Source: an uncultured Eubacteriales bacterium
GTDB lineage: Bacteria; Bacillota; Clostridia; Lachnospirales; Lachnospiraceae
Length of the DNA: 30,639 nt
Direction of reading: 5' to 3'
Assembly: GCA_900539455.1 (NCBI GenBank)
Contig: UQCD01000023.1
Coordinates: forward strand, 1 to 30,639
Shown: piece by piece, positions 7,502-15,783 of the stretch
Layout: every line of letters starts with the position of its first letter
How positions within the stretch are numbered: position 1 is the first letter of the stretch
Notes under the pieces: model-generated
Database searches by the model: none
What the model saw: the letters and a program-made list of their open reading frames with translations, nothing else
What the model was told of the DNA's origin: nothing
Position numbers and translations under genes: made by a program

Positions 7502-8878
7502 CTATTTTGTGTCAATCAATAATTCTTTTGGACTTTTCTTTAAATTGCTTGATGAAGATATTAGTAAAGATATTATAAGAACTATTGACATAAATAAAAT
7601 CACATATATCATTAATTTTGGAGATATATTAATTTCTAAACTTGTTAGTGTTTTATTAAAACCATCTACTTCAGCTCCACCTCCAAGTTGGCTGGATTCT
7701 CCTTGTTTAGCAATTTGTTTTGCTATAGTACCAGTAACTTTACTTAATATGTTATTTCCTATCATACTTGCTGTATAAACTGCCAGAAAGTATGATCCTA
7801 TAAATGCCGGAATTGATACAAATACAAGTTCAATAACAAATTGTCCGAATATTTTAGCTTTTGAAATTCCTAGTGAAAGCAAAATTGCAATTTCCTTTTT
7901 TCTGGCATTCATCCATAAAAATAATAGTAATGAAACTGTAACACCTGCAAATAATAATGAACCTGCAAATAATTTGTTTGCTATTTTATATATACCTGAT
8001 ATTGATTGTTGTAGTGCCGGGTAATTATTTGAACTTTTAATCAAATTATATTGTTGCCAATCTATATCAAGTTTTTCAATATTTTTAATAACCTTATCTA
8101 AATTTTTATTACCTTTTACAAAAAATGTTGCATCTTGATATACTGCAGTATCCTCTGTATTTCCATATACTTTTGCAGCCGTATCTAAATCAGTTATCAA
8201 AGTATTTTCGTAAAGTTCTTGGGCTACAGTAACACCACCTTCATTATGACCATCGAAAAGACCTTTTATCTCGACTTCTACTTCTTCATTTGCTCCTTTT
8301 TCATTATCAGCATCAAATAAATTAGATTTTATTTTTATTTTATCTCCAATTTTTAAATTATTTTTTTCTGCTAAGTCTTTATGCATTAAAATCTTGTTTT
8401 TATCATTTTCGTTTAAATGTTCACCACTAGATAATTTGTAAGCTCCTGAGATAAACTTATTTTCTTTTGATGAATCATTAACTCCTGTTAACATAACAGC
8501 TCTTTTAAAGTTTTTTGCTCTTTCTGGTGATTGACCTGAAAGTGTTTTTTGAGTTTCTATTATATCATTATCAACTAAATCAGCAACACTATTAATTCTT
8601 TTTACATATGAATCAATATCTTTTGATGCAGCTATTTTTTTAATATCTTGTCCTTTTATATTGCCACCACCTCTTGGTGTTCCAAAATTAACTCTTCGGT
8701 TTATTTCCATAGAGAAACTATTTGTAATATTTCCATAAGTTTCTTTTGATGCTCTGTTCGTAGCATCTTTAATTGATAAACTAATAAGACAAAGTGTTGA
8801 CATAGCTGTTATAACTAACAATATAATTATTGATTTTAGACTTTTTCTAGTTACATAATGAAATGCATTTTTAATCAT
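7502..8878 (-). CDS. ABC transporter permease, FtsX/MacB type, Vex3-like
   Basis: A 458-residue membrane protein. TM1 is near residues 15-34, followed by a large extracytoplasmic domain (about 35-295), then three TM segments near 302-323, 345-370 and 425-443. This is the FtsX-like permease plan with a MacB-type periplasmic core. As recalled from established knowledge, it closely resembles pneumococcal Vex3 in length and in segments such as NITNSFSM, INRRVN, TPRGGGNIKG, TGVNDSSKE and GGGAEVDGF. Vex3 is half of the Vex123 exporter next to the Pep27/VncRS locus. Its start overlaps the ATPase stop (TAATG). No two-component system accompanies the operon here. Substrate unknown; peptide export is the family-level inference. 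Confidence 0.88.
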   Translation of the reverse strand: MIKNAFHYVTRKSLKSIIILLVITAMSTLCLISLSIKDATNRASKETYGNITNSFSMEINRRVNFGTPRGGGNIKGQDIKKIAASKDIDSYVKRINSVADLVDNDIIETQKTLSGQSPERAKNFKRAVMLTGVNDSSKENKFISGAYKLSSGEHLNENDKNKILMHKDLAEKNNLKIGDKIKIKSNLFDADNEKGANEEVEVEIKGLFDGHNEGGVTVAQELYENTLITDLDTAAKVYGNTEDTAVYQDATFFVKGNKNLDKVIKNIEKLDIDWQQYNLIKSSNNYPALQQSISGIYKIANKLFAGSLLFAGVTVSLLLFLWMNARKKEIAILLSLGISKAKIFGQFVIELVFVSIPAFIGSYFLAVYTASMIGNNILSKVTGTIAKQIAKQGESSQLGGGAEVDGFNKTLTSLEINISPKLMIYVILFMSIVLIISLLISSSSNLKKSPKELLIDTK

Positions 8879-9534
8879 TATTTGACCTCCGGAGTAATTT
8901 TGTTTATGTTTTTAAGTTTTCTATCTCTTAATTCCAAAACAATGTCTGCAGAATTTGCAACTTCTTTACTATGTGTTACCACGATTACACACTTATTTCT
9001 TTCTTTTGCTAACTTTTTAAGTATTTCAATTATTTCACTTGCAGTATCAACATCTAAGTTTCCAGTAGGTTCATCTGCTAAAATAATTGGGGCTTCTGAA
9101 ACTAATGCTCTTGCGATAGCCACTCTTTGTTGTTGTCCTCCTGATAACCTCATTACATTTCTATTTATTTGACTTTTGTCAAGCCCTAATTCAAATAAGA
9201 TTGTTTCAGATGCATTTTTATTTACTAATCTAACATTTTCTATTGGTGTTAAATAATCAATTAAATTATAGTTTTGAAAAACTAATGATATGTTATTTTT
9301 TCTATGATTACTATAGCCGTCTTTCTCTATATCATTTCCTTTAAATAAGATTTTACCTTTTTGTGGTTTATCTAAACCTGCTAATAGTGAAAGTAATGTT
9401 GACTTTCCTGCTCCTGATTTTCCTATTATTGCATAGAATTTTCCAATTTCAAATTTTTGATTTACTTTAGATAATACTAACTCACTTGAATTTGGATAAT
9501 TATATGTTACATTTTTTATTTCTAATATATCCAT
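8878..9534 (-). CDS. ABC transporter ATP-binding protein, MacB/LolD type, Vex2-like
   Basis: A 218-residue nucleotide-binding protein with complete motifs: Walker A GKSGAGKS (38-45), Q-loop Q87, signature LSGGQ (130-134), Walker B with DEPTGNLD (154-161) and H-loop H188. It is the energy-supplying subunit for the two flanking FtsX-type permeases. In the permease-ATPase-permease order it matches pneumococcal vex2. It ends inside the start codon of the downstream permease. Ten bases separate it from the upstream permease, so the three genes are one transcription unit. The operon is visibly more AT-rich than the neighbouring polyamine and rlmD genes. Confidence 0.92.
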   Translation of the reverse strand: MDILEIKNVTYNYPNSSELVLSKVNQKFEIGKFYAIIGKSGAGKSTLLSLLAGLDKPQKGKILFKGNDIEKDGYSNHRKNNISLVFQNYNLIDYLTPIENVRLVNKNASETILFELGLDKSQINRNVMRLSGGQQQRVAIARALVSEAPIILADEPTGNLDVDTASEIIEILKKLAKERNKCVIVVTHSKEVANSADIVLELRDRKLKNINKITPEVK

Positions 9535-9544
9535 TTTTAATCTC

Positions 9545-10822
9545 CTAACTTATTTTTGATAATATTTCTTTTGGTTTTTTTATTAATATCATTAAACTTG
9601 CAATAATAACTGATAGAACAATAATTCCAATTAATATTCCGTAACTTTCTAAAAATGTTATAAAATTTGAAATTAAATTATTGTTTTTAAGTAAGCTATC
9701 AACCGTTATTGTTGAATCATCAGAATTCATAAATCCATCGACTATAATATTTAATATTACATTTCCTATAAACAATGATAATACTAAAGAGGGTAGTGAT
9801 ATAAATAACAATTCAAGTATAAATTGAGTTACAATTTTTATTTTACTTATACCAATTGATAATAATATTCCTATTTCATGTATTCTTTCTCTTAACCATA
9901 ATATTAATATTAATGATAAAACTGTAATTCCACCTATCATAATTGAATATGTCATGATATTAATAATATGTTTTATTCCATCTATAGACTCTAGTGTTTC
10001 TTCGAATATATGGTTATCACTTGAAACCCTTAATTGTGACCAATCAATTTTGATTTTTTTAATTTTATTTAGTGCTACCTTTGTATTTTCTGAACTATCT
10101 GAGTATATTTCAAGTTTATTAACAATTTTGTTATTTTCAGGTTTATTTAATGCTTTTTGACTTGATTCATAATCAATAAATACCATATTTTCACTAAAGT
10201 CTGATGATAAGCCAGTATATTTTTCTTGTTTTTTACCTGAAAAGATTCCAATTATCTCAAACTCATATTCCATTTTCTTTTCATTGTTATTAAAATCAAT
10301 CAATTCAAGTTTAATTTTATCATTAATATTTAGTTTATTTTTTTCTGCAAGTTCCTTATGAATAAGAATTTTTCCTCTATCATTATTCTTAATATGTCTG
10401 CCTTTTATAATAGTGAAAATGCCACTACTAAATAAATTGTCCTTTTCACTATTATTAGTAGCTTCCACTGAAAGCATATTTTTGAACTCATCTGATAAAT
10501 CATCTCGTTCTATTAATTGTGTTCCATCTACAACCTTGATGTTTGTAGTTCTAGCAAGTCCATCATACATAGTGATAATTTCTTTTATTTCTTTAATATT
10601 ATCTAATTCTTTAAACTGATTAGTTTCAAAAGTATCACCATTATTTTTAGTTATTGATAATGATGTATTTGAAATCTTGTATAAGTTTTTTTCCAAATCA
10701 CTTGTTGATTTTGATATGTTCAAACATGAATACAAACATGAGAGAACTAATGTTAAAATAATAAATACTATACTTGTTCTATTTCTTTTTCTTAAAATAT
10801 ATGCTATAGCATTTTTTAGCAT
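9545..10822 (-). CDS. ABC transporter permease, FtsX/MacB type, Vex1-like
   Basis: First gene of the exporter operon, 425 residues. TM1 lies near residues 17-35. A long, lysine- and asparagine-rich extracytoplasmic domain follows. Three TM segments cluster in the last third (about 285-310, 330-360 and 394-415), with the FtsX-family linker HEIGILLSIGISK between the second and third. It pairs with the other permease to form a heterodimer. The length and first position match pneumococcal Vex1. The ribosome binding site AGGAGG sits eight bases before the start. A consensus promoter and a leader terminator precede the gene, so expression is probably controlled by attenuation. Confidence 0.87.
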   Translation of the reverse strand: MLKNAIAYILRKRNRTSIVFIILTLVLSCLYSCLNISKSTSDLEKNLYKISNTSLSITKNNGDTFETNQFKELDNIKEIKEIITMYDGLARTTNIKVVDGTQLIERDDLSDEFKNMLSVEATNNSEKDNLFSSGIFTIIKGRHIKNNDRGKILIHKELAEKNKLNINDKIKLELIDFNNNEKKMEYEFEIIGIFSGKKQEKYTGLSSDFSENMVFIDYESSQKALNKPENNKIVNKLEIYSDSSENTKVALNKIKKIKIDWSQLRVSSDNHIFEETLESIDGIKHIINIMTYSIMIGGITVLSLILILWLRERIHEIGILLSIGISKIKIVTQFILELLFISLPSLVLSLFIGNVILNIIVDGFMNSDDSTITVDSLLKNNNLISNFITFLESYGILIGIIVLSVIIASLMILIKKPKEILSKIS

Positions 10823-10840
10823 TTTATCAACCTCCTATCT

Positions 10841-10894
10841 TCAGATTTTTTGCTCAAAAAAAGATATGGAAAAGTGTTTTTTAATATCAGCCAT
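10841..10894 (-). CDS. Possible 17-codon leader peptide of the exporter operon
   Basis: On the - strand an ATG at 10894 opens MADIKKHFSISFFEQKI and stops at 10841-10843, a few bases before the AGGAGG of the first permease gene. The start codon is buried in the 5' arm of the leader hairpin and the ORF reads through the whole stem-loop. No good ribosome binding site precedes it (only an A-rich stretch). A regulatory leader peptide or a small exported peptide are both possible, but it may be chance. Confidence 0.3.
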   Translation of the reverse strand: MADIKKHFSISFFEQKI

Positions 10895-10901
10895 ATCTTT
10901 T
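10856..10901 (-). terminator. Leader terminator (attenuator) of the exporter operon
   Basis: An 11-bp stem pairs 10859-10869 with 10891-10901 around a 21-base loop. On the - strand it is followed by seven T residues, ending about 15 bases before the AGGAGG of the first permease. It lies between the promoter at 10935-10963 and the first gene, so it must be bypassed for expression. The sequence ATATCT near the 5' end of the leader (10921-10926) is complementary to AGATAT in the terminator's first-transcribed arm and could form a competing antiterminator. Confidence 0.65.
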
Positions 10902-10934
10902 ATATTTTTCTTAAAAATGTAGATATTTCAAGCA

Positions 10935-10963
10935 ATTATATATATTTTTTTTATTTTTGTCAA
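10935..10963 (-). promoter_or_regulatory. Consensus sigma-A promoter of the exporter operon
   Basis: On the - strand TTGACA (10958-10963) is separated by exactly 17 bases from TATAAT (10935-10940). This is a perfect match to the vegetative consensus in both boxes and spacing. Transcription should begin near 10928 and give a leader of about 105 bases ahead of the first permease. Confidence 0.85.
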
Positions 10964-11095
10964 TTAATCAGCAAATTTGATGGAGTAAATTTACTGTCAG
11001 TTGGAAATAATTAAAGATTGTAGTAATATAGTAAATTTGTAACACCTTGTTCGAATAATATATTATAATATTACTCAAACGAGGAGGACATTACT

Positions 11096-11380
11096 ATGTC
11101 AATACATTATAGCGATGATTTTAAAAAAGAAGTGGTCAAAGCATATATGGCTGGAGATAAGTCAACAGTCCAAATAGCTGCTGATTATAATATTGCAAGG
11201 AGTACTGTTAGCCAATGGGTTAATCAGTATAGGGAAGAATGCCTTTATACCACCAACACTACACCTGAATCTAATGAAGCCAGGGAGATTAGAAGATTAA
11301 ATCAGATTCTTAACGAAAAAGATAAGGAAATTGCTTTTCTAAAAAAAGCAGCGGCATTCTTCGCGAAGAAAATCGATTAG
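11096..11380 (+). CDS. IS3-family transposase OrfA (helix-turn-helix)
   Basis: A 94-residue protein with the OrfA plan: a helix-turn-helix in residues 1-50 (YSDDFKKEVVKAYMAG, then AADYNIARSTVSQWV) and a heptad-like region in residues 60-85 (EIRRLNQILNEKDKEIAFLK) used for dimerisation. GAGGAGG precedes the start. An A-AAA-AAA run at 11341-11347 is placed like the -1 frameshift site that normally fuses OrfA to OrfB. Shifting there gives 24 more codons ending at TAG 11419-11421. The usual fusion therefore now ends prematurely because of the deletion. Confidence 0.85.
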   Translation: MSIHYSDDFKKEVVKAYMAGDKSTVQIAADYNIARSTVSQWVNQYREECLYTTNTTPESNEAREIRRLNQILNEKDKEIAFLKKAAAFFAKKID

Positions 11381-11430
11381 TGGTATATCGATTTATTGAC
11401 GATAATATCACGAACGCTTAGCACATATTT

Positions 11431-12009
11431 TTGAACTTATGTGCTGTCATTATGCACTCCAAGCCAGGCTATAAAGCAGGCAAAAAGAATAAAATCTTTG
11501 ACAATCTCTTAAACCAGAATTTTACTGTCGACTGCAAAAACAAAGTATGGTGCACAGATTTCACATATATGCGCCAGCCAAATGGAAAATTCAGATACAA
11601 CTGTTCAATTATTGATTTGTATGACAGGTCTGCTGTCGCTTTGTTAAACAGCAATTATATTAATACCGATTTGGCAATAAACACTCTGAAAATAGCACTA
11701 AAACAGGAAAAATATCCTAAAATAATTCTGCACTCAGACCAGGAAGCTCAGTTTACATCATGGGATTTTGTAAATTTTTGCAAAGATAACAATATAATCC
11801 AAAGCATGAGTAAGGCTGGCTGTCCCTACGGCAATGCTCCTATGGAAAGATTTTATAATACTTTTAAAAGTAACTTTTATAATGTAACTTCATTTTCAAA
11901 TGTAGAGATGATGGATGAGCTAACTATGAAATACATAAATTGGTACAACTATGTTCGCCCTCATTCATACAATAATTATTTGACGCCAATGGAAGCTCGT
12001 TACATATAG
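11431..12009 (+). pseudogene. IS3-family transposase OrfB, N-terminally truncated
   Basis: The rve/DDE integrase core is present. The first aspartate is in VWCTDFTYM, the second in ILHSDQEAQFTS and the glutamate in GNAPMERFYNTFKSNF. It ends with NWYNYVRPHSYNN and a LTPMEARY tail typical of the family. The helix-turn-helix (HTH_21) region that should precede it is missing. The frameshifted continuation from orfA (11347-11421) ends right before this frame, so roughly 70-90 codons have been lost. A 192-codon frame can start at ATG 11431 but has no clear ribosome binding site. Confidence 0.85.
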
Positions 12010-12062
12010 GTATTTATCGAACAAAGTGTTACAAAAAAGCTTGACCAGTACATACATTATTT

Positions 12063-13451
12063 TTACTTCTTAGGGTTCACTTTTGACATCAATACTACCG
12101 TCTCCACATGCACACTATGTGCAAACATATCCACCGGCTGCACCTTCACAAGCTCATACCCATTTTCACACAAAAACTTCACATCCCTTGCCAATGTAGC
12201 CGAATCGCAGCTTACATACACCACCTTTTGGGGCTGCATTTTAATAATTGTTGCAAGAAGTCTTTCATCGCAGCCTTTTCTTGGAGGGTCTACAACTATT
12301 ACATCTGCTGCAGTATAGTTACCCTGCTTTCGCTGATTTTCGTAGCATTCTGGCACTACCTCCTCTGCCTTTCCAACAAAGAATGTAGCATTTTTAATAT
12401 TGTTAAGTTTTGCATTATTTCTTGCATCTTCTATAGCCTCTGGAATAATCTCTACACCATAGACCTCCTTAGCCAGCTTTGCAAGAAACAGAGAAATTGT
12501 ACCTACACCACAATATAAATCCCACACAACCTCTTTACCTGTAAGACCTGCAAATTCCAAAGCCTTTCCATATAGTACCTGGGTCTGCAATGGATTTACC
12601 TGATAAAAGGATAATGGTGAAATATGGAATTTTATTAAGCCGATATAGTCGGTAATATAGCCGTCACCATAAAGATTTATAAGCTTATTTCCTAAGATTA
12701 CATTTGTATTTTCCTTGTTTATATTAAGGGAAATACTGGTCATTCCATCTATTTTTTTAAGTCTTTCTACTAAAATATCAGCCTTAGGAAGCTTTGTGCC
12801 ATTAATTACTATACACACCATTAGCTCGCCTGTCTTAAAGCCTTTACGGATAAGAATATGACGAACCAGACCCTTTCTGGCAGCTTCGTTGTAAGGTCTT
12901 ATTTTAAACTCTGTCATAAAATCCTTTATAAGCTGTAATATATCCTTATTAATAGTATCTCCTATAACACAATCCATACAAGGCACTATGCTATGAGTTC
13001 TTCCTGCGTAAAAGCCCATAACTATATTTCCATCCTTGTCCTCGCCTACAGGATACTGAGCCTTATTTCTGTAATGGTAAGGCTCCTCCATACCAAGTGT
13101 ATCTTCAATTTGAAAATCTGTAATTTTGGCAATGCGTTCAATATTATTTTTTACCTTGTTTTTCTTAAACTCTAGTTGTGCCTTATAATCCATTTCCTGA
13201 ATTTGGCAGCCACCACAGGCTTTAGAAACGCTGCATCTAGGTGAAACTCGCTTACTGGATGGAGTAATCAGCTCCTCAAGTCTGGCATATGCGTATGTTT
13301 TTGTAGGCTTTGTAATCCTCACCCTTGCATAATCACCAACTATAGCGTCCTTTACAAATAATGGATAGCCCTCTAGCTTTCCAATGCCCTCACCGTTTAC
13401 ACCTATATCTTCAATTTCAACACTTACAACCTGGTTTTTTGAAAGGTTCAT
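12063..13451 (-). CDS. rlmD: 23S rRNA (uracil-5-)-methyltransferase, RumA/RlmD family
   Basis: A 462-residue SAM-dependent methyltransferase. An N-terminal TRAM domain (about 1-60) is followed by the 4Fe-4S cysteines C73, C79, C82 and C158, a SAM-binding core with DLYCGVGTIS (311-320), VDPPRKGCD (387-395) and the catalytic cysteine in VSCDSATLARD (C415). The final HVETV carries the general-base glutamate (E450). It would methylate uridine in 23S rRNA to 5-methyluridine. In Firmicutes a single enzyme of this type can modify two positions, so the exact target is not certain. It is one base from the next upstream - strand gene, suggesting co-transcription. Its stop lies 10 bases from the IS end, so the island abuts it. 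Confidence 0.92.
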   Translation of the reverse strand: MNLSKNQVVSVEIEDIGVNGEGIGKLEGYPLFVKDAIVGDYARVRITKPTKTYAYARLEELITPSSKRVSPRCSVSKACGGCQIQEMDYKAQLEFKKNKVKNNIERIAKITDFQIEDTLGMEEPYHYRNKAQYPVGEDKDGNIVMGFYAGRTHSIVPCMDCVIGDTINKDILQLIKDFMTEFKIRPYNEAARKGLVRHILIRKGFKTGELMVCIVINGTKLPKADILVERLKKIDGMTSISLNINKENTNVILGNKLINLYGDGYITDYIGLIKFHISPLSFYQVNPLQTQVLYGKALEFAGLTGKEVVWDLYCGVGTISLFLAKLAKEVYGVEIIPEAIEDARNNAKLNNIKNATFFVGKAEEVVPECYENQRKQGNYTAADVIVVDPPRKGCDERLLATIIKMQPQKVVYVSCDSATLARDVKFLCENGYELVKVQPVDMFAHSVHVETVVLMSKVNPKK

Positions 13452-13452
13452 T

Positions 13453-14403
13453 CTATTTGCTCGTCCTTCTAATGTTAGTTTCCATAAATCTATTGTAGCC
13501 TAACCACTCTTGTCCCTCTAAAGGTGTGCTGGTGGTTAATATTTCCTTCATTGTTTCTAATTTTGCATCTGTATTATCGGCAAAATTAAGAGCAACTGCT
13601 TCGATAATAGCAGGTTTTTTTGGAGAGCCATATTCTAACTCGCCGTGATGTGCTAAAATACAGTGTTTAAGCTCATTTCCCAGCTTTTCTGGAAAACCGT
13701 CAAGCTTTTTAATAGCGTCATCTACCATCTGATAACCAATTACAATATGTCCCAGCAACTGACCTTCGTCTGTATAGTCATTTGTAGGGAACTTTGAAAT
13801 TTCCTTTGTCTTTCCTATATCGTGGAAAATTGCAGCAGTAATTAATAAATCCCTGTTAAGTATTGGATATAGCTTTGTATATTCATTACATAGCTTTGTA
13901 ACAGATAATGTATGCTCTAAAAGCCCACCTATAAAGCTGTGATGAACACTTTTAGCTGCTGAATTTTTCTTAAAGCTTGCTGCAAAATCCTTATCCTCTA
14001 TAAAAAAGCTACTTAAAAGCTGTTTTAAGTGATTATTTTCAATAGAGGAAATAAAGCCTAACATTTCCTCATACATAGTATCTATATTTTTTTCTGATAC
14101 AGGAAGATATTCACCCTCGTCATATTCGCCTTCTTTAGCCTTTCTGGCCCTTTTTATATTCAACTGTTTGCCCCCATTAAACACTATTACCTCTCCCACA
14201 ACATCTACATAATCCAAAGCATCAAAATCATCTATTCCCAATGAATTTGGCTCCCATATTTTTGCGTCAATAACACCTGTTTTATCCTGTAATATTACTG
14301 AATCATAGGGTTTTCCATTTTTAGTTGTTGCTGTAGTTTTAGATTTACATAAATAAATCTCTGCTACCTTTTCGCCTTCTCTTAAGCCTTCTATATATCT
14401 CAT
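13453..14403 (-). CDS. yhaM: 3'-5' exoribonuclease YhaM family (OB fold plus HD domain)
   Basis: A 316-residue protein with an N-terminal OB-fold (about 10-90, with VILQDKTGVIDAKIW) and a C-terminal HD domain. Metal ligands are visible at H155, H164, HDIGK (H194/D195), H219, H252/H253 and D276. This is the architecture and length of YhaM, a Mn-dependent 3'-5' exonuclease acting on RNA and single-stranded DNA in Gram-positive bacteria. It lies one base from rlmD and two from the upstream PDZ protein gene, forming a compact three-gene unit. Confidence 0.9.
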   Translation of the reverse strand: MRYIEGLREGEKVAEIYLCKSKTTATTKNGKPYDSVILQDKTGVIDAKIWEPNSLGIDDFDALDYVDVVGEVIVFNGGKQLNIKRARKAKEGEYDEGEYLPVSEKNIDTMYEEMLGFISSIENNHLKQLLSSFFIEDKDFAASFKKNSAAKSVHHSFIGGLLEHTLSVTKLCNEYTKLYPILNRDLLITAAIFHDIGKTKEISKFPTNDYTDEGQLLGHIVIGYQMVDDAIKKLDGFPEKLGNELKHCILAHHGELEYGSPKKPAIIEAVALNFADNTDAKLETMKEILTTSTPLEGQEWLGYNRFMETNIRRTSK

Positions 14404-14405
14404 TT

Positions 14406-15641
14406 TTATTTCCTTTCGCCTAGCTCTACTTTTATTTCATAAGGATTTATGCGTGTGCCTAATCTCCTGTAAAGATATACTGTAATAGTATCTCCCTTCT
14501 TTTTGGAATTTAAATATTTTCTGTAATCTGTATATTTTTCTATCTTTGTATCATCTATTTTGTAAATAACATCGCCTACCATAATTCCACCATAGTAAGC
14601 AGGTGTGCCTTCACCTACATTAGTAACAAACATTCCATTTGGAATATCCGTTCCTACCAATTTCCTAACCTCCTCTGTTACCTGTTGTGAAACAATTCCC
14701 ACCTTTATTAAATAACCATTATTAATACCTGTGTAAATGTCATTTCGTAAGCCTGTAAGGTCAATCACTGCTATCTTTCCGGTTTCCTCCTCCTGCACCA
14801 TTCCCATGGCAATAAGATTTCCCTTATCATCAAAGGCAAAACCGTCCTTTATGTCTGATAATCTAATGTCAATCATATATTTGTTGTAAATCATATCTGT
14901 GGCTAACTGGCTTGCACCCTGACTTACAACCTTTCCATCAAGTAATGTCATTCCAGATTTGCTTCCCCAGCCAATATACTTAACCTCTGCTCCAAATTTT
15001 ATAATACTATTTGCAGCTATATCAGATACGCTTATGCTCTTTATTTCCTTTTCTGATAAAGTAACCCTTTTTATTTTTAAGTATGCAATATGTACCTCAC
15101 TATCAACCATATAAACCTCTGCTGTAATTTCTTTATTACCACTGATTTTTGCGCTAAAATAACTTAAGCCTTCTACATTGTCTGAATTTGTTATTGCAAT
15201 AATATCCTTGCTCTTAGATACTACTACGCCCGTAAAGGTAGTAAATTTTTCCATAGAATATCCCTTAAACTCTATGGTGCTTGATAGTATTGTTTTTTCT
15301 GCCCTCTCGTCAGGGGTTTCATTCGTATTATTTTCTTCTGTAGTTTCTTGTGTTGTTTCTTTCATTGTACTGACAGTTGCATCCACCGGCTGACTATCTG
15401 GCTGCTTTGTGTCCTCTTTATTTTGCTTATCATTAATAAAGTGGATAAAAATAAGACTGGTCACAATACAGGCTCCTACAATAAGCATTAAGTTTATGGC
15501 TGTCTTAATAATTCCCTGCTTAATCTTTGTTTTTCTATCTATAATCGTTTCTCTCACAAAACGATACTGTGTACCTTCGCCCAGCTTTTCAGTCATAGGT
15601 ATCTGTTCAATATCTTTATCTTTATTATTTTTGCTTTCCAT
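14406..15641 (-). CDS. Membrane-anchored HtrA-like PDZ protein without a catalytic triad
   Basis: A 411-residue protein: cytoplasmic basic N-terminus, one TM segment (about 47-68), a Thr/Glu-rich linker (75-118), a trypsin-fold-like domain (120-300) and a C-terminal PDZ domain (about 320-405, GTPAYYGGIMVGDVIYKID). It aligns by eye with HtrA/DegP proteases but lacks the active residues. The TNNHVVEG segment reads TNSDNVEG (151-158). The Asp before the AVLKI strand is replaced by His (184). The GNSGGP serine loop is replaced by DIKDGFAFDDKGN (263-275). It is probably an extracytoplasmic scaffold or sensor rather than a protease. GGAG precedes the start; it is first in the unit with yhaM and rlmD. 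Confidence 0.75.
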   Translation of the reverse strand: MESKNNKDKDIEQIPMTEKLGEGTQYRFVRETIIDRKTKIKQGIIKTAINLMLIVGACIVTSLIFIHFINDKQNKEDTKQPDSQPVDATVSTMKETTQETTEENNTNETPDERAEKTILSSTIEFKGYSMEKFTTFTGVVVSKSKDIIAITNSDNVEGLSYFSAKISGNKEITAEVYMVDSEVHIAYLKIKRVTLSEKEIKSISVSDIAANSIIKFGAEVKYIGWGSKSGMTLLDGKVVSQGASQLATDMIYNKYMIDIRLSDIKDGFAFDDKGNLIAMGMVQEEETGKIAVIDLTGLRNDIYTGINNGYLIKVGIVSQQVTEEVRKLVGTDIPNGMFVTNVGEGTPAYYGGIMVGDVIYKIDDTKIEKYTDYRKYLNSKKKGDTITVYLYRRLGTRINPYEIKVELGERK

Positions 15642-15692
15642 CTTTACTCCATATACATCTCATATCTGTAATATGCTAAATATTCTAAATGC

Positions 15693-15722
15693 TTGAATTT
15701 ATACAGCATAATATATTATAAT
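15693..15722 (+). promoter_or_regulatory. Likely promoter of mutS2
   Basis: TTGAAT (15693-15698) and TATAAT (15717-15722) with an 18-base spacer lie about 60 bases before the mutS2 start, in the short gap between the two divergent transcription units. The -10 box is perfect; the -35 box matches four or five positions. Confidence 0.5.
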
Positions 15723-15783
15723 GTAATTTACTAGCATTTGCAAATATGTTTCAATAAATAATTCGGAAGAATGGAGTAATATT

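Larger units (their letters stand above)
11019..12052 (+). mobile_element. IS3-family insertion sequence, internally deleted (about 1.03 kb)
   Basis: Terminal repeats begin TGTA at 11019 and end TACA at 12052. The outer 17 bases of the two ends are poorly matched. The inner blocks TGTAACACCTTGTTCGA and TCGAACAAAGTGTTACA match well. The right boundary is supported by the 6841 remnant, which starts at the same base. Inside are an intact orfA and an orfB that lacks its N-terminal part, so the element cannot make a full transposase. It is shorter than usual IS3 elements (1.2-1.5 kb). No flanking target duplication was seen. Confidence 0.85.

Noticed and set aside
7509..10922. Several + strand ORFs of 60-100 codons opposite the exporter genes
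   Set aside because: They are antisense shadows of the permease and ATPase frames, with no ribosome binding sites or recognisable domains.
6841..12052. Target-site duplication proving composite transposition of the whole island
   Set aside because: The bases outside 6841 and 12052 do not form a direct repeat, so the island boundaries rest only on the shared IS end.
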